A stretch of DNA of 64,000 nt from Closterium sp. Naga37s-1 (GCA_947471745.1 CANJKZ010000723.1:6551001-6615000), one strand, 5' to 3'. Counted from the first letter of the stretch, positions 40,716 through 52,680 are shown. A program made the numbers and translations. Notes: generated from the letters alone by a model not told the origin.

Positions 40716-42365
40716 ATGGCTACGCTCAATGTCCTTACTTTCGACCCTGACGGCCGCCCGATAGAGTTCGCCACGTGGCTAGATGACCTACAACTGTTCC
40801 TCATGACCGATGCTAAAGACGGAGTTTCCCTGTTTGACCACGCGTCTGGCTCCTCAGTTGCTCCTCCTGACACAGCTGACAGCCTCTCTCGTTCACAGTG
40901 GCAGACCCGTGACGCAGCTGCTCGCCTAGCTATTCGCAACCATCTGCCATTAGCTGAACGTGCTCACTTCGGCCAGCACAAGACCGTTAAGGACCTGTAC
41001 ACAACTCTACTCGCTCGCTACTCTTCCCTTGCCACTGCTGCTCTCAACCGCCTTATCCTGCCCTACCTGTTCCCCGAGCTGTCCTCCATTGCCACAGTTG
41101 AGGACCTCATCTCCCACCTTCGCGCTAGTGACGTTCGCTACCGTGCCGCTCTCTCAGCCGAGTTCTTAGCCGCGAACCCGCCCCCGATGTACATCACGCT
41201 CTACTTCCTAGTCACCTGCCTCCTTGACTCACTTCGTACAGTCAGGGGCCACTTTCTAGCGCTCGACCCTACCGCCCTCACTGTCGACGGCTTCGAGAAG
41301 CACCTCCTTGCAGCAGAGAAGAGCATTGTCGCTGTAGGAGCTGCTCGTGGCACTCCTCGCACTCCCCTCTTTGAGGGGTGTTCCTCCTCCCCCCTTGCCC
41401 CCTCCTACGCTTCTGCTGCTGCTGTTGACTTCTTTGGTGCTGAGGAGGTCAGCGCTACTTCTGCTCCTAGCGGGACGCGCCGCAGCAGCAAGGGTAGGGG
41501 CGGCAGGAGTGGTGGAGGTGGTGGAGGGGGGGGCGGTGGTAGAGGCGACGGGGGTGGTGGAGGTGGCGGAGGTGGCGGTGGGAGTAGTGGCGGGAGTGGA
41601 GGCGTCGGTGGCGGCGGTAGCGGTAGCAGTGGGAGTGGTGGCGGCGGAGGCGGCGGCAGTGGGAGTGGTGGCAGTGGAGGCGGTAGCGGCGGTGGTGGCG
41701 ACAGTGGGAGCGGTGGCGGCGGCAGTGGTGGCGGTCAGGGTGGAGCCTTTCAGAGGGGAGGCTCTGGAGATGGTCAGAGGCAGCAGCAGCAGCAGCGTCC
41801 GCGAGAGACCCTTACGCCCCAGCAGCTTTGTGAGTGATATGCTCAGCGTGGCGCGTATAGGGATACTGTTTGCTGCCCGTATGTCATTCGCACCGGTCCC
41901 CGCACTGGACAGCCATGCGGGAAGTTCCACACCGAGTACCGCTGCTTCTCCCGTCTTGATGATGCCTGGCGCACACAGTTTCCTGATGCACCTGAGCTCC
42001 CCCGATTGCTTAAGCGCGATGTTGATGTCTTTGCTCTAGACTACGATGCTATTCTTGCTGCCATGTATGCATTGTCTGTTAGTGCTGAGGGTGACAGTTA
42101 CTTGTGTGTGCCGCCCAACCCAGGTATAGAGGCTGCTGCTCTAAGTGCTAGTGAGTCTGCTCTCTCTGGTACTGCGCCTGCTGAGGCCTTGCACACTTTC
42201 ACGCTTGTCTCAGGTGCTTCTCGCTGCTTCTTTCGCGACAGTACCACAGTTACACCACTCCCTGCACCTGTTGCAGTCTCTCTGGCTGACCCCTCAGGGG
42301 GCCCAGTTCTTGCTCATTCCACCACTGTTCTCCCGTGTCCGGCGGTTCCGTCTCGCTCACTGTAA
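40716..42365 (+). pseudogene. gag-pol: Copia D gag-protease, two stops
   Basis: ATG 40716 (MATLNVLTFDPDGRPIEF) aligns with the A1/A2 gag start. Capsid region; Gly/Ser-rich tract 41500-41740; poly-Gln; TPQQLCE then TGA 41835-41837 where homologues have TGG. In-frame continuation: Cys/His motif C-PYVIRTGPRTGQP-C-GKF-H-TEYR-C, DAWRTQF, DVFALDYDAILAAMYA. Protease reads LVSGASRCFF, so the catalytic Asp is Val. TAA 42363-42365 ends this part. Confidence 0.9.
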
Positions 42366-43653
42366 GGTCTTCACCTCCCCTCATTCTTGACGAAATTGGT
42401 GAGCAACGCCGTCCTCTAGGATGCATGGGTTGATACCTTTACACCTGGAGGACAGCGTGTGGCGATCTGTACATGCTCTCGGACTGGCCGTCACCTGGCC
42501 ACGTTTACCCGTCGGCCTGGGTCGAGTCTGTACACACTGACTACTGAGCCTCCTCAGGTAGCTGCGTTTGGTCAGGTGTCCGCGTCGAGTCAGGTCGCCA
42601 CCCCTTGCTTGTGCCGCCACCTCTCACACCAGACTCTCCTGTGGCACCACCACCTTGGTCACCCCTCCCTGCCACGCCTCTGTGTCATGCACTCCCGTCT
42701 CCTTGCCTCTGGTCTTCCCAGGTTTCTGCCCCCCCTCCCGCGCTCGCCTGCCCCGCCCTGTCTTCCCTGTGTCAAGGGGCGGCAACGCGCCGCTCCTCAC
42801 TCCTGCTCGTTCCCTCCGACAGAGGCTCCCCTGCAAACTCTCCACATGGACGTGTGGGACCCATCCCGCGTCCAGGGACAGGGCCGCGAGCGGTATTTTC
42901 TGCTGGTTGTCGACGACTACACGCGCTACACCACGGTCTTCCCCTTGCGTAGCAAGGGGGAGGTCCTTGATGTCTTGATCCCTTGGATCCGCGCTATCCG
43001 TCTCCAGCTCCGCGAGCGGTTTCACCAGGACCTTCCTGTCCTGCATGTGCACTCTGACAGAGGTGGTGAGTTCTCCTCTGACCTCTTGCTGGGCTTCTGT
43101 CAGGAAGGAGGCATCACCCAGTCGTTCACGCTTCCGGCCTCTCCGCAGCAGAATGGGGTTGCTGAGCTGCGCATTGGCTTAGTCATGGAGGTCGCTCGTA
43201 CCTCCATGATCCATGCGGCTGCCCCCCATTTTCTCTGGCAGTTTGCGGTCTGCTACGCTGCGCATCAGCTCAACCTCTGGCCCCGTGTCTCTTTGCCGGA
43301 GACCTCGCCCACACTGCATTGGACGGGGAAGGTTGGCGATGCGTCGATGTTTCGGGTCTGGGGTTCTTGTGCCTTTGTCAGCGATACCTCCGCGGACAAG
43401 CTCTCCGCCCGCGCCGTTCCCTGTGTATTCCTTGGTTTTCCCCCTGACGCGCCTGGCTGGCAGTTTTACCACCCCACCTCGCGCCGAGTTCTGTCCTCTC
43501 AGGACGTCACGTTTGACGAGTCAGTTCCCTTTTACCGTCTCTTCCCCTACCGCACTACCCCCCCCCCCTCCCCCGCCGCTCTTCCTTGCTCCAGGTCCCC
43601 CTCCGGTAGACCCACTCCCCCCTCAGGGTCCTGATCCGTCAGGTGTGTCTTAG
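42366..43653 (+). pseudogene. pol: Copia D integrase
   Basis: Stop TAG 42417-42419 (CAG in homologues) precedes an open stretch: pre-integrase LLWHHHLGHPS; CLPCVKGRQ; integrase LHMDVWDP, VHSDRGGEF, QNGVAELRIG; WQFYHPTSRRVLSSQ. A change in the C run at 43557-43572 shifts the frame, and TAG 43651-43653 (CAG in SGVSQVDP) follows. Confidence 0.88.
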
Positions 43654-44577
43654 GTAGATCCACTCCCCTTGGTTGAGCATGTCGAGGTCACTGGTGACTC
43701 TGGTGCTGCTGGGGGTGCTGAGCTTGGGGGTCCTGAGCCTGAGCGTGTTGAGCCTGGGGGTGCTGAACCTGGGGGTGCTGAGCCTGAGCGGGTGGAGCCT
43801 GGGGGTGCTGAGCCTGAGCGTGTGGAGCCTGCGGGTGCTGGGCCTGAGCGGGCGGAGCCTTGGGGTGCTGAGCCTGAGCGTGTGGAGCCTGGGGGTGCGG
43901 AGCCTGCGTGTGCAGAGCCTGAGGGTGCTGAGCTTACGAGTGAGGAGCTTGGAGTTGCTGAGACTGGGGGTGCTGGAGGTACTACCAGTTTTGGAGGTGC
44001 TCGTACTGGAGGTACTGGAGTTGCCAAGGCTGGTGGTCCTGTTAGTACTGGTGGAGCTGGCGCTGGGGGTTCTAGAGGTACTCTCTTGCCGCAGCAGCTA
44101 TGTGAGTGGTACACTCAGCACTGCCGCCTTCGGAGTAATGTTGTTGGGGCTGGACGCACAGGAGCTGGAGGTACTGGAGCGGCCGGAGCTGGTGGTGCTG
44201 CGGACTCTGGAGCTGGAGGCCCTGGAGCTGGAGGTGCTGGAGCTGGAGCTTTCGGAGTTCTTGGAGACCCTGGCGCTACTAGTACTCGTACTGGAGGTAC
44301 AGGTGCTGGCGGAGCTGGTACTGGTGGTGCTGCACCGCCGCGTCTGTTCTTCGCTCCATCGTCACTGTCGTCTTTGCCGCCGCCTGGCTCGGTGCTTCGC
44401 CAGGTTCTTAGTCTCCCGTCTTCTACTGGTCTTCCGTTACAGCCAGGCTCCCCACTGCCTGCTCCCTCTCCTTACACTGAGGAGACGGGAGGTCTTACTG
44501 AGCGTCGTGAGCCTGCATCTCGTCCTGCCTCGCCTGTTTGCGCTGGTTGCATTGGTCGCCGTGTTCCTTGTGTCCTA
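43654..44577 (+). pseudogene. pol: Copia D integrase-RT linker
   Basis: GGAEPERVEPGGAEP-type repeats (43730-43950), Gly/Ala-rich tract, PRLFFAPSSLSS, TGLPLQPGSPLPAPSPYT, ERREPASRPASPV. The D sequence stops near GRRVPC at about 44577, where E begins. Confidence 0.85.
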
Positions 44578-44578
44578 A

Positions 44579-45367
44579 ACCCTGAAGACACCGGTCTCGG
44601 TCGACGCCTACGCCGACCTCACCTTCGACGACGAGGAGGCACAGGAACGACAGGAGGAGGAGTACCGGCAGAAGGTCGGCTCGCTGCAGTTTGCGGCGAC
44701 GACGACGAGGCCGGACATCGCCTTCGCCTGCAGCAAGCTGGGGAGCGACCTCACGGTGAGGAGCGACCAGCACTGGCGCGAGGTCGACCGATGTCTTGCC
44801 TACCTCGCCAACACGTGTGACACCGCCCTGGAGTTTGGCGGTGGACCTCAGTCGCTGGGGCTGGTCGGCTACGTGGACGCCAACGATGCCAGTGACAAGC
44901 AGAATAGGACAAGCACGGGCGGCTACGTCTTCGTCTACGGAGGGGCCGCAGTCTCCTGGTCGAGCCAGCGCATCAAGTGCGCGACGATGTCGTCGATCGA
45001 GTCAGACTACGTGGCGGCCACCGAAGCCGGCAAGGAGGGACGCCAACTTCGCTTCCTCCTCGCCGAGTTCCGGCAGCTGGATACCGGGAAGCCGACCGTC
45101 CTCCGGGTGGACAACAAGTCGGCCATCACGGTCGCCGAGGGCATGGGGTTGACGGGCAACCTCAAGCACATGGAGCGGCGACAGGCCTGGCTGCAGCACA
45201 TGGTGAAGCCTGGGAAGTTTTCACTGAAGTACATCCCGACCGCTGACCAGCCGGCCGACTTCCTGCCGAAGGCGCTGCACTATCCAGCCTTCAACCGGTG
45301 CTCCGTTGCCATTGGCCAGGTGCGCTTGGTCGACGTGGGCGACGGGGACAGCGACGTGCAGCAGTAG
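44579..45367 (+). pseudogene. pol: Copia E RNase H and end of RT
   Basis: Open from the junction: TPVSVDAYADLTFDDEE, YRQKVGSLQFAATTTRPDIA, then RNase H with GYVDANDASD, SWSSQRIKCATMSSIESDY, RVDNKSAITVAEG, LKYIPTADQPADFLPKAL; stop TAG 45365-45367. D, E and D of RNase H appear present. The frame is intact but lacks RT catalytic motifs. Confidence 0.88.
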
Positions 45368-45491
45368 GTGCCATGCCCTCCTACATGGCTGGTGCGGTGA
45401 CTGGCTCTGTGTTGGGTGCACGCCGACAAGCTATTCTCCGAGCAGTGATGCCGTGTGGGCAAGGGGCCTAAGCGTGAACGTGGCAGGGGAG

Positions 45492-46335
45492 TGTTAACGG
45501 GAGTTGTTGTTGGCCCCGTCCTCGCTTGGGCAGAGCCGACTTCGTGGTTGGGTGTACGGGAGGGACAGCCGACTTGCAGCAGTGGGTGACGCCGACTTGG
45601 GCGAGCTGGTCGACGGTGTTGGTCGACTTGCACGGGGCCACTGCAATGCCGCCGACTTGGGAAGCCGGCGGCCGACTTCAACTGGTGGTCGGCGATGTGG
45701 CGCGTCGACCTGGAAGTCGGCGCCGACTCGCGAGGTCGCCAACTTGCGAAGTCGCCGACTTGCGAGGTCGCCGACTTGCAAGGTCGCCGACTTGCGAGGT
45801 CGCCGACTTTGGAGGTCGCCGACTTCAAGAGGTCGGCCTGGAAGTCGGCGCCGACTTGGTGACGCCGACTTCGGGTAGCCGACTTGGGTTGTCCGCTGCC
45901 AACTGCGCTGGTCGACATGGAGCTGGTCGACCAGGAGTGACGTCGAGCTGGAGCTGGTCGACCAAGGGTGTGGTCGACCTGGTGAGGCCGACTTGGAGTG
46001 GTCGTCGACTTGGGAGGTCCACGGGCACATACAGGAGCAGCTGGTCGACGTTGTTGCCCGGCCGACCAGGATAACTGGGTGAGGAGGCTTTGCGGAAGAG
46101 TGCGATAGTCGCCCAGGCGATGTTGGCGAGGCTGACCTCGGGGGTGGTATCCCGAGGTCGACGTGGCGGATCAGGTGGAGTTGTCAGCACGAGGATGACA
46201 CGGTGTGTGTGCTGTGCAGGTGACGAGGCTTAGCCTGCCAATCATCTGCGACCACCTGCGAAGTAGGTGCGCTACTGTTCTGCGGGAGCAACGCTGGCAC
46301 GCCGACAACCTGCAGCGTTGGCACGCCGTCGACTT
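45492..46335 (+). repeat. Copia E 3' LTR, left piece
   Basis: 844 bp rich in GACTTG / GTCGCCGACTTGCGAG repeats (45700-45850). Its right 284 bp are at 60323-60606. Confidence 0.8.
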
Positions 46336-46469
46336 TGTCGAAGTATATGCCTGTTATATATGTGTAGGCTTTAGTGGGGTAGCCAATATGGGGTACAACC
46401 CCTTTTAGGGTTTCATACTTGTACCCACCTCTTTCATAGTTGATTCATTCCTGCTGCTAGATTCTGACA
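46336..46469 (+). repeat. Copia F 5' LTR
   Basis: 134 bp, TGTCGAAGTATA..TTCTGACA. Confidence 0.94.
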
Positions 46470-46518
46470 TGGTTTCAGAGCACTAGGTCCGTAGGACCCT
46501 TTTTTTTCGGGCCCACCT
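46470..46518 (+). promoter_or_regulatory. F primer site and leader module
   Basis: Primer site TGGTTTCAGAGCAC; hairpin GGTCC (46486-46490) GTA GGACC (46494-46498); GGGCCCACCT at 46509-46518. Confidence 0.62.
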
Positions 46519-46764
46519 ACCGTTGCGGTTACCGCGCTACCCCACGTGTTGTCCTGCGCCTGCCTGCCCTGCCTTGTGACGTGCTGCGCTGCGCGCGCCG
46601 TCCTGCAGCCCTCGCGCTGCCTCTTGCTGCCCTAGGCCAGCGCGCCGCCCCTGCAGGCCCGTACGGCCCACGCGTCGCCCCTGCAGAATCGTAAGGCCCA
46701 CGCGCCACCTCTACAGGCCCGTCAGGCCCACGAGCTGCCCCTGCAGGCCCGTCAGGCCAGAACG

Positions 46765-47640
46765 CGGCCCCGCCCTGCCTCTGATGCGGCCGCGCCCAGC
46801 CTCTGACGCGGCCGCGCCCTGCCTTAGACGCGGCCGCGCCCTGACTTCGACGCGGCCGTGCCCTGCCTTCGACGCAGCCGCGCCCTGCAGCAGTCGCGGC
46901 CGCGCCCTTCCTTCGACGCGGCCGCACCCTGCCTTCGACGCGGTCACGCCCTGCAGCCGTCGCAGCCGCGCCCAGCCTCTGACGCGGTCGCGCCCTGCCT
47001 TCGACGCGGCCGCGCCCTGCCTTCGACGCGGCCGCGCCCTGCCCTCGACGCGGCCGCGCCCTGCAGCCGACGCAGCCCCGCCCTGCCTCTGACGCGGCCG
47101 CGTCCTGCCTTCGTCGCGGCCGCGTCCTGCCTTCGACGCGGCCGCGCCCTTCCTCTGACGCGGCCGCGCCCTGCATCACGCGGCCCCGCCCTACCTCTGA
47201 CGCGGCCGCGCCCAGCCACTGACGCGGCCACGCCCTGCAGCCAGCGCGGCCCCGCCCTACCTCTGACGCGGCCGCGCCCTGCCTCTGACGCGGCCGCGCC
47301 CTGCAGCCGACGCGCCCTGGTGCAGCCGCCCCTGGACCCTCGAGCAGCCGCCCTTGGACCCAGAGCAGCCGCCCCTGGCTCCTACAGCAGCCGCCTCTGG
47401 TGCAGCCGCCCCTGGACCCTCGAGCAGCTGCCCCTGGACCCTGAGCAGCCGCCCCTGGCCCCTGCAGCAGCCGCCCCTGGTGCAGCCGCCCCTGGACCCT
47501 CGAGCAATCGCCCCTGGACCCAGAGCAGCCGCCCCTGGCCCCTGAAGCAGCCTCCCCTGGACTCCGTGCAGCCGCCCCTGGACCCCGCGACGCCGCCCCT
47601 GGACCCCGTGCAGCCGCCCGCCGAGCGCCGGCCCTGCTCG
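46765..47640 (+). repeat. F leader minisatellites
   Basis: 22-bp units of CTTCGACGCGGCCGCGCCCTGC (about 46765-47310, many NotI sites), then CAGCCGCCCCTGGACCC-type units to 47640. Long frames on both strands are artefacts. Confidence 0.88.
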
Positions 47641-47687
47641 CCCGGCGAGCGCCTGCTCTTCCCGCCACTGGTGAGCACCTGCCTTGT

Positions 47688-48301
47688 TTGCGCACTGCCT
47701 GCCTGCCAGCCTGCCTGCCAGCCTGCTTGCCTGCCTGCCTGCCTGCCTGTCTGCCTGCCTGCCGCGCCTGCCCTGCCCGCGCTGCTGCTGCTACTACTGC
47801 CACTACCACTGCTACTGCTGCTACTGGCGGTGGCCAGATGCAGCTCCAGCGACGTCCGAGCGAGTCTCTCACGCCCCAGCAGCTTCGTGAGTGGTACGCT
47901 AGTTGGGGTTGTGGCGGTAGCCGTTGTGGCTGTCGCCCTGGAGCTGGTCAGTCGGGAGCGTGTGGCAGTGGCCAGCTGCAGCTGCTGCGGCGTCCGCGCG
48001 AGACACTTACGCCCCAGCAGCTTCGTGAGTGGTACGCTCAGAGTAGAGGGTCTTTGAGTACCGTTCGCTGCCCGTACGTCATTCGCACAGGTGATCAGAC
48101 TGGTCAGGCTTGCGGGACGCTTAATCACACACAGTCCCGCTGCTTCGTCCGTCTGAGCGACGCCTGGCGTACCGAGTTTGGCGATGAGGCTGAGCTCCTC
48201 GACTGGGTGGAGCTGCTTGGGCAGAGGGTAGATATATTTGCTCTTGACTATCATGCTATTCTCGCTGCCATGTATGCATTGCCTACTAGTGCTGACCGTG
48301 C
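47688..48301 (+). pseudogene. gag: Copia F nucleocapsid remnant (capsid absent), split by G
   Basis: After QMQLQRRPSESLTPQQLREWY, a second QLREWYAQ copy follows, so this segment is duplicated. Cys/His motif C-PYVIRTGDQTGQA-C-GTLN-H-TQSR-C near 48070; DAWRTEF; DIFALDYHAILAAMYA. G interrupts after PTSADRA at 48301. Removing G restores the frame into CYLCVPPDLGIE at 55041. Confidence 0.88.
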
Positions 48302-48433
48302 TGTCAACATATATCTTATATGTGTTGTTTAGGTTAGTCTAGGTGTTACATTTCTACTTGCTTGCATGATTAGGGTTTGCTATATCTAGGGTTGTACTTC
48401 ACATTTTCTATCAATCTCATTCTTATCTTAACA
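48302..48433 (+). repeat. Copia G 5' LTR
   Basis: 132 bp, TGTCAACATATA..CTTAACA. Confidence 0.94.
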
Positions 48434-48508
48434 TGGTATAGAGCAAGGTTTCCCCTAGGCGATTTTTCCCCTAGGCAAAATTTCTCTCGATAGTCTATGG
48501 GCCCACCA
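48434..48508 (+). promoter_or_regulatory. G primer site and leader motif
   Basis: GGGCCCACCA at 48499-48508, 66 bp after the LTR instead of 38-41. The spacer has two CCCCTAGGC copies in place of the simple hairpin. Confidence 0.5.
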
Positions 48509-49300
48509 CCCGCGCGCCTCGTAGCGACCCGGAGCTCGAAGCGCCCTGCCCCGTAGAGCCCGAGTAGGTCGCGCCCCCCCGTCGCCATCGCGTCACCCGT
48601 TTCTGCCCTGCGCCCCACCCGTTTGTGCCGTGCGTCACTCGGTTTTCTGCCCCGCGCCCCACTCGTTTTACCCCGCGTGTTGCCCCCCAGTCCTCTAGCG
48701 CGTAGCAGACGAATGCGCGTAGCTGCGCGCGCAGCCTTAGTCGCACCCGCAGCTCCGCGCTAGTACGTCGTAGCCGCGCGCACGCGCAGCCCACCGTCGT
48801 AACCGGCCCCCAGACCCGAAATCCCCCTCAGAACCGCACAGAACCGCCGCCCCAGACCTGACAACCGCCGCCCCACCTGGAAACCTGCTGCCCCACCCGT
48901 TCCAAGCACCTCACCCGGGATCAGCCGCCCCACCCAGTCCTCTCCACCACATTGAACCGCATAGAACTGCACATAACTGCACAGAACCGCACAGAACCGC
49001 AGCCTTAACAGCTTCCCCACCTGAAAACCGCCGCCCCAGACCTGACAACCGCCGCCCCACCTGGAAACCTGTTGCCCCACCCGTTCCAGGCACCTCACCC
49101 GCGATCAGCCGCCCCACCCAATCCTCTTCACCGCATTGAACCGCACAGAACCGCACAGAACTGCACATAACCGCACAGAACCGCACAGAACCGCCGCCTC
49201 ACCTTCCCCACCCGTAGCCTGCTGCCTTAACAGCTTTCCCACCTGAAACCCGCCTCCCCACGAGCTGCCACACCCGCCGCCAGTAGCCCCAGCCGATTAC
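48509..49300 (+). other. G leader, no gene
   Basis: GC-rich leader with larger direct repeats (about 120-bp blocks containing CCCCACCTGGAAACC and CACAGAACCGC runs, 48820-49200). No credible coding sequence. Confidence 0.65.
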
Positions 49301-49790
49301 ACTGCCGCCAGCAGTGCCAGCAGCAGCGTAGGCTGCCCCCAGCAGAACCAGACGCAGCATAGGCTGCCGCCAGCGCACTAGTAGCAGCATAGGCTGCCCC
49401 CAGCGAACCAGTAGCAGCATAGGCTCCCCCCAGCGCACTAGAAGCAGCTTAGGCTACTGCCAGCGCACCAGCAGCAGCAGAGGCTGCCCCCAGCGCACCA
49501 GCAGCAGCGTAGGCTGCCCCCAGCAGAACCAAAAGCAGCATAGGCTGCCGCCAGCGCACCAGCAGCAGCATAGGCTGCCCCCAGCGAACCAGCAGCAGCA
49601 TAGGCTGCCCCCAGCGCACCAGCAGCAGCTTAGGCTACCGCCAGCGCACCAGCAGCAGCACAGGCTGCCCCCAGCGAACCAGCGGCAGCATAGGCTGCCC
49701 CCGGCGCACCAGCAGCAGCTTAGGCTACCGCCAGCGCACCAGCAGCAGCTTAGGCTGCCCCCAGCAGAACCAGCAGCAGCATAGGCTCTC
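49300..49790 (+). repeat. G leader 30-bp minisatellite
   Basis: About 16 copies of ACCAGCAGCAGCATAGGCTG plus CCCCCAGCGC; ends just before the first ATG of the pol frame at 49791. Confidence 0.9.
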
Positions 49791-52541
49791 ATGGCGTGTA
49801 CTAGGGTTCTACAGCAGCAGGGCCAGCCACAGCACTCCCGTCAGTGGGGGCCTGCGGGTCCAAAGTGTGGCGCCCCCAGTAGTGGCTCAGCTAGCAGTGG
49901 GCGAGACGTCGGCCCCTGCGGGTACCGGGCCCTGACAGGCCCTGATGCTGGTACTACCTGCTGGAGTCCTAACCACACTGCGTCTAGCTGCTACCGTCAA
50001 CTCGACGACCTCCACCGTGAGCGTTTTGGTCCTCACGCTATTACACCGCACTGGCCTTCGCGCCTTCGCCAGCGCACTACTGCACCAGTTGAGTCTCACC
50101 TACCTGGTCTAGGACCTTTTTCGGCTACACGAGTAGAGACCTGTGTTTCCAGTCTTGGTGCGTGTGTTGTTTCCAGTCCAGGCGCCTCTGAGGGTCTTTG
50201 TGTAGGAGCTGCAGCTACCACTAGTCTAGCACTAGCCTTTGTAGCTGGTTCGGGTGCGACCCCACAGACTGCACAGCTTTCCTTCACCCTAGACGCTGGA
50301 GCGTCCAGCTGTTTCTTTCGCGACTGTACTGACCTCACACCACTGCGCACTCCAGTCACTGTCGCCTTGGCTGACCCCTCTGTGGGACGTGTAGTTGCTA
50401 GCAGCACCACCACTCTTCCGTGTCCGGCGGCTCCCTCAGGTTTTCTTACAGGTTACTACACCCCCTCGTTCTCTAGGAACCTGGTGGGTGTCAGTCACCT
50501 CCACGACCTAGGCGTAGTCACTACTTTCCCACTGGACGAGCCTGTTGCCTCCTGCACCGTCGATGCCACTTGGGCGCCTCTGGCCACTTTCCACAGAGAG
50601 CCGAGATCTGGTCTGTACTCACTACACACTGGGTCCCACCACACTGAGTCGGGTCAGGTCAGGTCAGGTCAGGTAGCTGCTGTGTCGTGCGACTGTCGGT
50701 CACTCACCCACCCGTCAGTCCTTTGGCACCACCGTCTAGGTCACCCGTCGTTCCCATGTCTTAGTAGGATGGTACGTCACCGTCTGGTCTCAGGTCTCCC
50801 AGCGTCGCTTGCACCGCTTCCTCGCTCGCCTGCGCCGCCGTGCACTCCTTGCGTCGAGGGTCGGCAGCGCGCCGCCCCTCACTCCTCCTCGTTTCCCCCG
50901 ACCACGGCTCCCTTCCAGACCCTGCACTTGGACGTTTGGGGCCCCTCCCCTGTACCTGGCCCACGTCAGGAACGCTACTTCCTGATTGTGGTGGACGACT
51001 ATTCCCGCTACACCACGGTTTTCCCCTTGCGACGGAAGGCCGACGTGCCTACCGTCCTCGAGCCGTGGCTCCTAGCGTGGGGTGGCGCCCAGGGCCTGTG
51101 TGGGCTTCGCCTACACTCGGACCGTGGTGGTGAGTTCTCTTCCACTCGCCTAGAGACGTTCCGTCAGAGTCGGGGAGTCATTCACTCGTACACGCTACCA
51201 GCATCGCCGCAGCAGAACGGGGTAGCCGAGCGTCGCATCGGCATGGTCATAGAGGTTGCCCGGACCTCCATGTGCCATGGCGGTGCCCCTCAGTTCTTGT
51301 GGCCTCAGGCAGTCCGCTACGCCGCGCACCAGCTGAACCTGTGGCCCAGTGACGCACGGCCACGGGTGACACCGGTCTATCTCTGGTCAGGTTTACAGGG
51401 CGTAGCAGCTGACTTCTGCGTCTGGGGTTGTCTGGCCCACGTTCGCGCCCCTGGCGCGAACAAGTTGTCTACGCGCACTCGTGCCTGCGTCTTTCTTGGC
51501 TTCCCTTTGGACGCCTCCGGCAGGGTGTTCTACGACCCGGTCACCTGCGGGTTCTTCGCTTCTCAGGACGTCACGTTCGATGAGTCTGTCTGTTACTACA
51601 GGAGTCGCCCCCACCGAGGTACTGAGGTCTTTTCCCCCCCGCTGTTCCTCACCCTTGAGCACCCACGAGCTCCTGCAGCCCCAGCACTCGCACCCTCCGC
51701 AACTGCACCTCCCGCACCCCCCACAGCACGAGAGGGTAGAGCAGGAGTCCTGGTCGCAGCAGCGGGTGCAGCTGCAGCCGCAGCAGGAGAGGGTAGAGGA
51801 GGAGTCACGGCCGCACCAGGAGAGGGTAGAGCAGGAGTCCAGCCCGCAGCAGCAGGTGCAGTTACAGACCCAGCAGGAGAGAGTTCAGGAGGAGTCATGG
51901 CCGCACCAGGAGAGGGTAGAGCAGGAGCCCCACCCGCAGCAGCAGGCGCAGTTACAGGCCCAGCAGGAGAGAGTAGCGCGGGAGTCCCGCTCGCAGCAGC
52001 GGGTGCAGCTGCAGTCGCAGCGGGAGAGGGCAGAGGCGGAGCCACAAGAGCAGCAGCAGGGGCCGGTGCCGTCGCAGCAGACGCCAGAGGAGGCGGAGCA
52101 GCACCTACTGCGACTACACGACCTCCCCGACCCAGCACCTGCACGCTTTGTTCGTGGTCCCCTACCGTCCCCTCCTGTTCCCCCTGTTGAGTCCCTTTCC
52201 TCCTCCCAGTGGACTCGTCGTTCTCCCCTCAGCCGTGCTGTGTCCCGAGAGCGTCGTCGGTCCCGTTACCGTGCAGACGGTCCGTTCCACCTTGTTCTCC
52301 GCTCTCGTGTTCCACCTCCTGCTGTCCTTCCACAGCCCCCTGAGTCGTTCCTCACTGTGCTTCACGACCCGTTGTCCGACTACCTCCGTGCCTCCCGTCC
52401 TGTAGTCTCCCGTGTTTTGTCCGCGTTGGTCACTCACCCGACTGCACCTCTGTCGTCTGTTTCGGCACTTGTTACCACTGTCGCTGGCTTTGCCTCTTCC
52501 CACCGCCTTGACTACGCCGCTCACTTGGTGAGTGGCCCTGC
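49791..52541 (+). pseudogene. gag-pol: Copia G nucleocapsid remnant-protease-integrase-linker
   Basis: First ATG 49791. No capsid domain. Cys/His motif C-GYRALTGPDAGTT-C-WSPN-H-TASS-C near 49920; protease LDAGASSCFFRD (D-A-G variant) near 50290; pre-integrase VLWHHRLGHPS; CTPCVEGRQ; integrase LHLDVWGP, LHSDRGGEF, QNGVAERRIG. The linker is Gln/Glu- or Gly/Ala-rich by frame. A frameshift in the linker (51650-52140) ends this frame at 52190; the RT-type frame then runs to TRIM3 at 52541. Confidence 0.88.
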
Positions 52542-52680
52542 TGTCAGAGGTCCACTGGTGATCCCCGATTGATCCTAGGGAAGGGTTACAGGCATGTTGG
52601 CCTGGGGGGTTATGGGCGCACTCACCCACTACACAAACAAGCCCTTTTATCCCAATGGTCTAGTGGTTGGGATTCTGACA
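52542..52680 (+). repeat. TRIM3 left terminal repeat
   Basis: 139 bp; ends TTCTGACA, one strand of an anticodon-stem-like helix with TATCAGA beyond the border. Confidence 0.93.

Noticed and set aside
44579..45367. Independent cellular gene (open 260-codon frame)
   Set aside because: It is clearly copia RNase H with D-E-D motifs and the usual copia C-terminus, followed by an LTR.
46529..47872. Long Arg/Ala/Gly-rich minus-strand open frame
   Set aside because: Shadow of the 22-bp GC-rich leader repeats of copia F.
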